Assembly: GCA_010909165.1 (NCBI GenBank)
Contig: MU008165.1
Coordinates: 310,001-374,000, forward strand
DNA from: Anthoceros angustus
Lineage: Eukaryota; Streptophyta; Anthocerotopsida; Anthocerotales; Anthocerotaceae
Length of the DNA: 64,000 nt
Reading direction: 5' to 3'
Shown here: positions 58,061-64,000 of the stretch, piece by piece
Layout: each line of letters starts with the position of its first letter
Numbering within the stretch: the stretch's first letter is position 1
Program-made: the position numbers and the translations under genes
The notes under the pieces: generated by a model
Told to the model about the DNA's origin: nothing
The model's input: only the letters and a program-made list of their open reading frames with translations
The model's database searches: none

Positions 58061-59392
58061 TAAAACGCTATGTTGGTCTGCTCTTTCATGGCCTATACAT
58101 ACCAATCTGCTTGCACATACCTCCTCCCACGGCTGCAGACATTTTTCCTGACTTGAGGATACATCTCTGTGCTCGTGCTCTCAGTCGGCGGGTCACTTGA
58201 CCCAAACAAATTGCAGCCAGTTAGCTAAGATATGTACCGTGATGTGAGGAAAAATGTCTGCAGCAGCGGGAGGAGGTATGTGCAAGCAGACTGGTATGTA
58301 TAGGCCATGAAAGAGTAGAGCAACATAGAGGAGCACGAGCACAGAGATGGAACATAAGCGCAAGCACAAAGATGACCCCTAACAAAAGCAAACCCTGATC
58401 AACACCTTGCATCATCAACAAGGTTCAAGTTAGAAGAGATGCGGCTGCAGTAGGAGGAGCTATGTGCAAGCAGAATTGTAGATAAATGTATACACCTTGA
58501 AGCATTGCACGAGCATTGCATGTATAGACCATCTCTAGTCTCGGCGTGCTCTGTCACGTGCGGGAATGCCTGCCCGTCGGGGCGCCCAACATAGATCCGC
58601 CTCGGCCTAACGGTCTCAGCGGCTCTACGCCCCTCCGGGCAGGCGTTCCCTAGTACATGTATCCTTGCCATCACAATCACATATATGCTTGTCATTAGAA
58701 TCACATATATGCTTGTCATCAGAATCAGATATATGCTTGTCATCACAATTACATATATGTTTGCAATCATGATCACGAGTGAGTGAGGGTGGTCGAACAC
58801 AAGGTTCACAATCTCCACGATTAAGTGAGGACGATCTTGCGTTCAAGAACTTTCTCTTTATACATATATACATGTGCAAAGATAGGTGTCCTATCTACAA
58901 CGTTATAGCTGCCATGAGTTGAAGAATGTTATCCAGAAATACTTGGATTGAAAACCTGCCATGAGTTGGAGAATGTTCTCCATAGAAACTAGATTGAAAA
59001 CCTCCTAGTGCTATGTTATATGGTAACTAAGGATTTGAACAGACCTACTTTCCTTACAGTCGGGTTGTTGACGAGAACATGCAAATTTTCATACATCGGT
59101 CTCGGAGTCATAGCTTTGGCCTCCTCACAACACTCTTGCAGCATATATAAAGGACAAGCTATGATAGGAACTTGTCCTCTCTGAAAGATATATATATATT
59201 AGTTCTCGGCATCGACATATTGCTAATATATCCTATTGGCATTAGCATATATCGGAAATATTCTAAGAATATAATATATAGTATATAAGTTATATATTAA
59301 AGTGTATTACTTGTGCTTTTCAACTTAGTTATTGTTAATATGTTTAATTAACACTAATTAGTAGGAAAGCGTGTCTTGCGCCAGAGATTATT
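58061..59392. other. Spacer 5' to the copy-4 PPR stub
   Basis: It holds a partial inverted segment: 58100-58180 and 58245-58310 share GCTTGCACATACCTCCTCCC in opposite orientation. A 24-bp array lies at 58660-58770, and an AT-rich stretch matches 45131-45777. No gene is supported. Confidence 0.45.
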
Positions 59393-59490
59393 TATTATAG
59401 GGCTCCAAAACGCTCAAACAAGCTTTCCTTGCTGACATAACGTGTTCACTATTTCAGCTGTTGCGGCGCTGAAGGAAAGACACCCTTCCC
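59393..59490 (-). pseudogene. PPR 5' stub 3' of copy 4
   Basis: Same truncated PPR start as at 45778 (CTTGCTGACATAACGTGTTC). Both stubs begin after a GTCTTGCGCCAGA-type junction, so the truncation predates the split of units 3 and 4. Confidence 0.6.
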
Positions 59491-59993
59491 CATCTGCATA
59501 TTCAAGGAAACGAGCTGCTCGTCCACTCAAGGTGGCTTCAATGTGTTGTTCAAGGAGAGGACCTCGACAGCGGGCCTTCTGTGTATACTAATTTCCTTAC
59601 ACTGCTGCACTGGGAGGCCTGCTTGTTTGCCACCGACTGACTCCCTAAGATGGAGGTGAGAGGGAGCTGCTGGTTGAATCCCTGTACACCCACCAATTTT
59701 GTTCAATCCACAAGGGATCCGGTTGCCATACTGTGGCCAGCTTACACGCACGGTCTTGGACGATGAGACGCATGGCAATCCCATTTGAAAGGGCTGCAGA
59801 AAGAGCGCTGGCTCAACAAGGGAGTTTTGGCATCACTTTTGACTGTCTGCTGCCTAAAGGTTGCACATTGGTTGTTTCATTGCTAGTGAGATTCCAACGA
59901 TGTGGCCCAACGGAGACACTTGCTTGTCACATAGCAAACTACAACAGGCTGCTGGAGAATCTCGAAGCACCTCGTGCTCCCGCAAAAATAAGC

Positions 59994-62900
59994 TCATCTA
60001 GCCTGGGGCTCAATACTCGCAAGGAAAATTTGGGAAGGCTGGGCTGTGCGGTGGGAGGTGGAGTCGGACATAACCTCGGACGTGGGATTTAGGGGGACGT
60101 TGTCGCTGAACGCCTTACCGCTAGACTGGACCGATTCTCCTCGTCGTTCTCCGGACTCCAGTTCCAGAGTTTGAGTGAGCTCGCTCACCACAATGGTCAT
60201 GCCAGGTCTGGCAGAAGGAGCAGGTCGCACGCACCTCATGGCTATGTCGGCAAACCTCCACAACGACTCTACCTTGCAGTTTCCTCGCAGAGCCGGATCT
60301 ACCACTGGTAGCAAATTTCCAGTGTTCAAAGCGGCTCTCACCTGCCAAATCAACTTGGCACACACAACCATGACTTCCTGCTGTAGATCTTCGACATGCA
60401 GGCAAGAGAAGGTAGGACTCTCACCCTTTCGACCATGGGACCTTCTTGTGAAATGGGCGGCTGTCCACATAAGATCTCCAACAACACCACTCCAAAACTG
60501 TAGACATCGCTCTTGTCGGTGAGCATGCCAGTTGTGTAGGACCTGTGAACACGCCCACCACTACCAGCTGCAGAGGGTTTCCAGGACTTGTGCAACATCG
60601 ATGCTTGTAGAGTAGGTGAGAAAACAACTCACTCAGGATCCAGGTATCCTAGCGTGCCCTTCACCACGGTCTGAACGGGAATTTTTCCATCCACTGTGAG
60701 CTTGGACAACCCGAAGTCCGCCACTTTGGCTTCTAGTTTGCTATTCAGGAGGATGTTGCTGCTCTTGACATCCCTATGGAAGATTGCTGGGTTGCAACCA
60801 TGGTGCAAATATTCCAGACCTGCCCACCCACAGCAAGTCAGTACCTCTTTATCTTCCACTAGGATGTAAGGCAAGTCCAGCGGGACGATTTGGACAGTCA
60901 ACTGGAGTTACCTCTAGCAGCGTCCAGGGCTATCTGCAGTCTCTGTGTCCAGTTCAGTGCAGAGTCCTGTGCGTCTTTGCTACCTGCAAGCCGTTGAGTG
61001 CACAGCACGAGTACAATGAGCTCACAGCATTTGAGCGACTGAGTTGGGAGATCGTCAGTGTTGGAAATTGGAATCCGAAGGAAAGGAGAAAAGATAGTTT
61101 TGATGTAACAAACAATGGGTGAGGGCCAAAACTGGGAACTACCATACAAGCGGGCTCGAAGATCTCCTCCAGACATAAACTCATACAGAAGAATGAGTTC
61201 CTTTCCTTCCTGACAGTACCCAACAAGTGACACCAGTTTTTTGTAGTGCACCGTTGACAGAAGATCGATCTAGGGAACAACCACCAGCAAACCGTCAGGC
61301 CTCCAACAACGCCCTCCCGGGAAGGCATCTTCAAAGCAATTCAAGCTTTAGTCCGAGACTCCAAGATGCGTGCAACATATGGAATGAAAGGGACACCAGT
61401 CTGGAATGCCTACCTCATTGGCGAACTCGGACAACCCTTGCCGGGATTTTTCGGACATGACTTTTACGGCAACTTCACGGCCCTCGAGCAGCCCATAATA
61501 CACTGGCCCAAAGCCGCCCTCCCCAATTTTCCTTGCAAAATTGTTTGTAGCTCCCCTAACAGTGCTCAGAGCATATGGCTGACCTTTTCTAGCAGGATGA
61601 TGGGTCGACCTGGTCGGTTTCTTCCGGCAGCAGAACCAAAGGACGAGGAAACCTATGAAAAGGAGGACCAAGACACCTCCCACAACGCCACCAATAGCCG
61701 GCCCAATGGAACTTTTGCGATTGGGCTTACTGCCGCTCCCTCCAGATGTCCCTGCGGGTGGGCTCCTTGTTCCAGTGGGTGGTGCAGTAGGTGGTGGTGG
61801 GCTCGTTGTTCCAGTGGGTGGTGGGCAAACTGCATTCCCGTAAGGAACACACTGAAGCTGAAGATTACCAGAATACCTACAACAGAACAGCCAACCTGAA
61901 CATGAACTGGGCTTTCATGTTTTCACAAGTGCAATTGAGAAGAGTAGCAAGCTGCTTAGGGGTTGAAACTGTGACACTCGTTAGCCTTCACCTGAAGTCA
62001 GTGATCTGGGTGATGTAGGTCGCAGGGAAGGTGCCATTCAAGTTGTTGTTACTGACATCCCTGGACCACGGCGGAAGCTCGTTTCAAGATCAACATGCCA
62101 AACTCATGATAGCACAAGAAATAAGCGCACGAAGTCCAGGTCGCACTCACAAAGTTTTCAAAGAAAAAAGTTGTGCGACCCAAGTGGGCAAAGGGCCAGA
62201 GAATTGGTTGTCAGATAGGTTCCTGTCAGTTGCAACCAGACACCCAACATCAGTTGGGGCAGTACTCAAACGCAAGCAGCACGCCCTCATCATGATCGCT
62301 TGCACAACGATTTCTCAAGCTCCGGGACCCAGTTCCCTTCGCCTGCTGTCATGCAAACTGAGTTGCCAGGGTCACAGGGTCATGGACTACAGGTTTTGAA
62401 GAGCTGCCAGGCCTGAAGTGGCTGTCGGAATCGGGCCGCTGAGTCCCTTGCCCGAGAGATCCCTGCAAACATTGGCAACACGTACACAGTCAATTGCTGT
62501 CTTGTACAAGTACACTGACATGCCTGCAGGCCAACATGTGCTGGGTAGAACTTCACAAGGCTGTCACTGCATTGTCGGTACAGAGGACTTCATCCCAAGG
62601 CACAGGATTGCACGGATCCCCCGTCCACCGACTGTGGTTCAAAGCCAGCTTTAACCCAGCCAGTGCAGTGACTGCAATCAAGCACCCACATAGTTAGTAG
62701 AAAAAGCCATGGAAACGACCAAACAGGGGACCTTCTCCAGGAACTCACCATCTTCCGCATTTGTAGGTGATCCCAGTGGGATGATCTGATACACCTCGAC
62801 TGCGTTCATAATCGGGGGCAGGTCCGTGTCGGCATCAGGAACCAAAGTGAACACCAGTGAGGGGTCAGTCTCAGGAACAGTGTAGTTCGTTATTCCAAAC

Positions 62901-64000
62901 TGGCACACATAGAGCGGAGGAAGAGCTGTGACATTGAGAACATTGCCCGGTGGAGGCAAGTAGTTGAAATTCGGCACGAAGTCCATTACACGGCTGCAAA
63001 ACCCCAAACCGGGCATGAGCTGCCAGAAATGTTAATGGCCATGAGGTGAAGAAGAAAACAAAGCAGGGAATGGTCCGAGCTGAAGTCACCTGAGTCCCGA
63101 GGTCCCAGTATTGTTGATCTCGGCAAAGAAAGCAAAGGCATAAACTTGAGGAGAGGGGTTGTTGTAGACCTCCAGAGTGACGGAGTAGTTGAGAAGATTG
63201 GGATCCGTGATGGCTGACTGCATGACAATGGGGGGAGGGTGGTCTGCCTGATAGATCGAATCGTAGACAAGCTGGGTAGGAGAGTTAGGATACCCAGGTG
63301 TAAAAATGCTCGTGTAGGTGTCTCCAGCACTCCTGGCCAAGGGCGGCCATATCCGATCAAAGCTATCAAAGGGATACCTACATGACGCAACACAAAGACT
63401 CCATGTCATGCCAGGGCCGACATTGCTGGGACCTTCATAGGCAGAGAGACAGATAGATATCCAACCTGTACGTGGTCACCTCCTCCCCACAGTTGCGCCG
63501 GACGAGGAGGGCCATGATGTTGCTGTCGTCGCCCAATGTGGCGATATAGTCCTCGCGAGTGACGGGCCTGAGCTCCAGGGTGTTGATAAACGGGTCGCTG
63601 CTGTCGGTGCGGATCAAGCAGACGCTGATGCTGGGCTTGGTAGTGATGAGCAGGACCTCGTACGTGGAGAACGTATTGGGAGTAGTGTCAATGGTGACGT
63701 GCGTCCAGAACGTCTCCTCCACAGCAAGCTGCCGCCATAGCACCAAGCATATCACACACACCGGCCTGTCCAGAAACCAGAAATGCACCGGAATCCAAAG
63801 CCGAATTCCGGGAAACGGAGGCAGCGGTGCCAGTACCTCGAACTTGATCCCGGATGCGGGCACCGAAGTGTAGCCCCCGAAGGAGAACCAGGCTCGCACC
63901 AGGTACTGCGTGTTGGGTGTGGCGAGGATGTCGTAGCAGTTTTTGGTGGGCGATGATGCCGCAGGGAAGTACCGGAGCGTGGTGAGGTCCGACACAACGG
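59994..64000 (-). CDS. Malectin-like/LRR receptor kinase, copy 4 (5' end cut by window)
   Basis: Visible exons: >64000-63837, 63728-63466, 63377-63090, 62993-62749, 62671-62557, 62462-62391, 62222-62151, 62060-61992, 61876-61414, 61269-61143, 60983-60912, 60819-60633, 60542-60425, 60353-59994. Exons 3-15 total 2451 nt (816 residues plus stop) with all phases closing. It has the malectin-like domain, LRRs ([36 protein letters not shown]), the full Pro-rich PPPTGTT linker and a transmembrane segment. The kinase has GEGGFG, AVK, HRD and an intact DFG (60710-60718). It appears functional. Signal-peptide exon 1 lies beyond the window. The predicted full length is about 955 residues. Confidence 0.88.

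Overview
The window looks like nuclear DNA of a land plant. The evidence is two gene types with plant-type intron/exon structure: an auxilin-like J-domain gene, and a tandem array of malectin-like/LRR receptor kinases of the Arabidopsis LRR-I type. It also holds decayed PLS-type PPR genes, a Ty1/copia fragment, non-LTR (LINE-type) retroelements and many minisatellites. Introns in the modelled genes are mostly short (about 70-130 nt). The PPR wording and the LINE type fit a seed-free plant (fern, lycophyte or bryophyte), but I cannot fix the species.

Layout. 1-20 kb is repeat-rich. It holds a 2.0 kb TIR transposon (2104-4069), a stray auxilin-gene fragment (5131-5300), and a 5'-truncated LINE (8541-10974, minus) with a copia RT/RNase H fragment nested in it. 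A 37-bp minisatellite follows (about 11758-12250). Then comes a minus-strand gene (17183-14309, with further coding-like sequence down to 13739) for a coiled-coil protein with PTxVG repeats; each repeat is also a DNA palindrome. A perfect 38-bp hairpin lies at 19215-19304.

20.2-24.7 kb is an eight-exon auxilin-like gene on the minus strand (1102 residues). Every splice phase agrees.

26-64 kb is a tandem array of four receptor-kinase copies, all on the minus strand. They lie at 27715-32115, 34219-38580, 46414-50712 and 59994 to beyond 64000. Copies 1 and 2 carry a DFG-to-DFR change and frameshifts. Copy 3 reads as a complete 15-exon, 929-residue gene. Copy 4 is intact as far as it is visible. 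Decayed PPR genes lie 3' of copies 1 and 2, and only stubs of them lie 3' of copies 3 and 4. The spacers hold a second LINE (39596-41292) whose empty site survives in the next unit (51713-51724), a second TIR element (52789-54989), and two tandem duplications of about 1.6 and 1.5 kb.

How the genes act. The auxilin-like protein would recruit Hsc70 to uncoat clathrin-coated vesicles. The receptor kinases would sense a ligand outside the cell and signal through a cytoplasmic kinase. Nothing in the window links the two. The main story is gene birth and decay in a receptor-kinase cluster, with transposons that date the steps.
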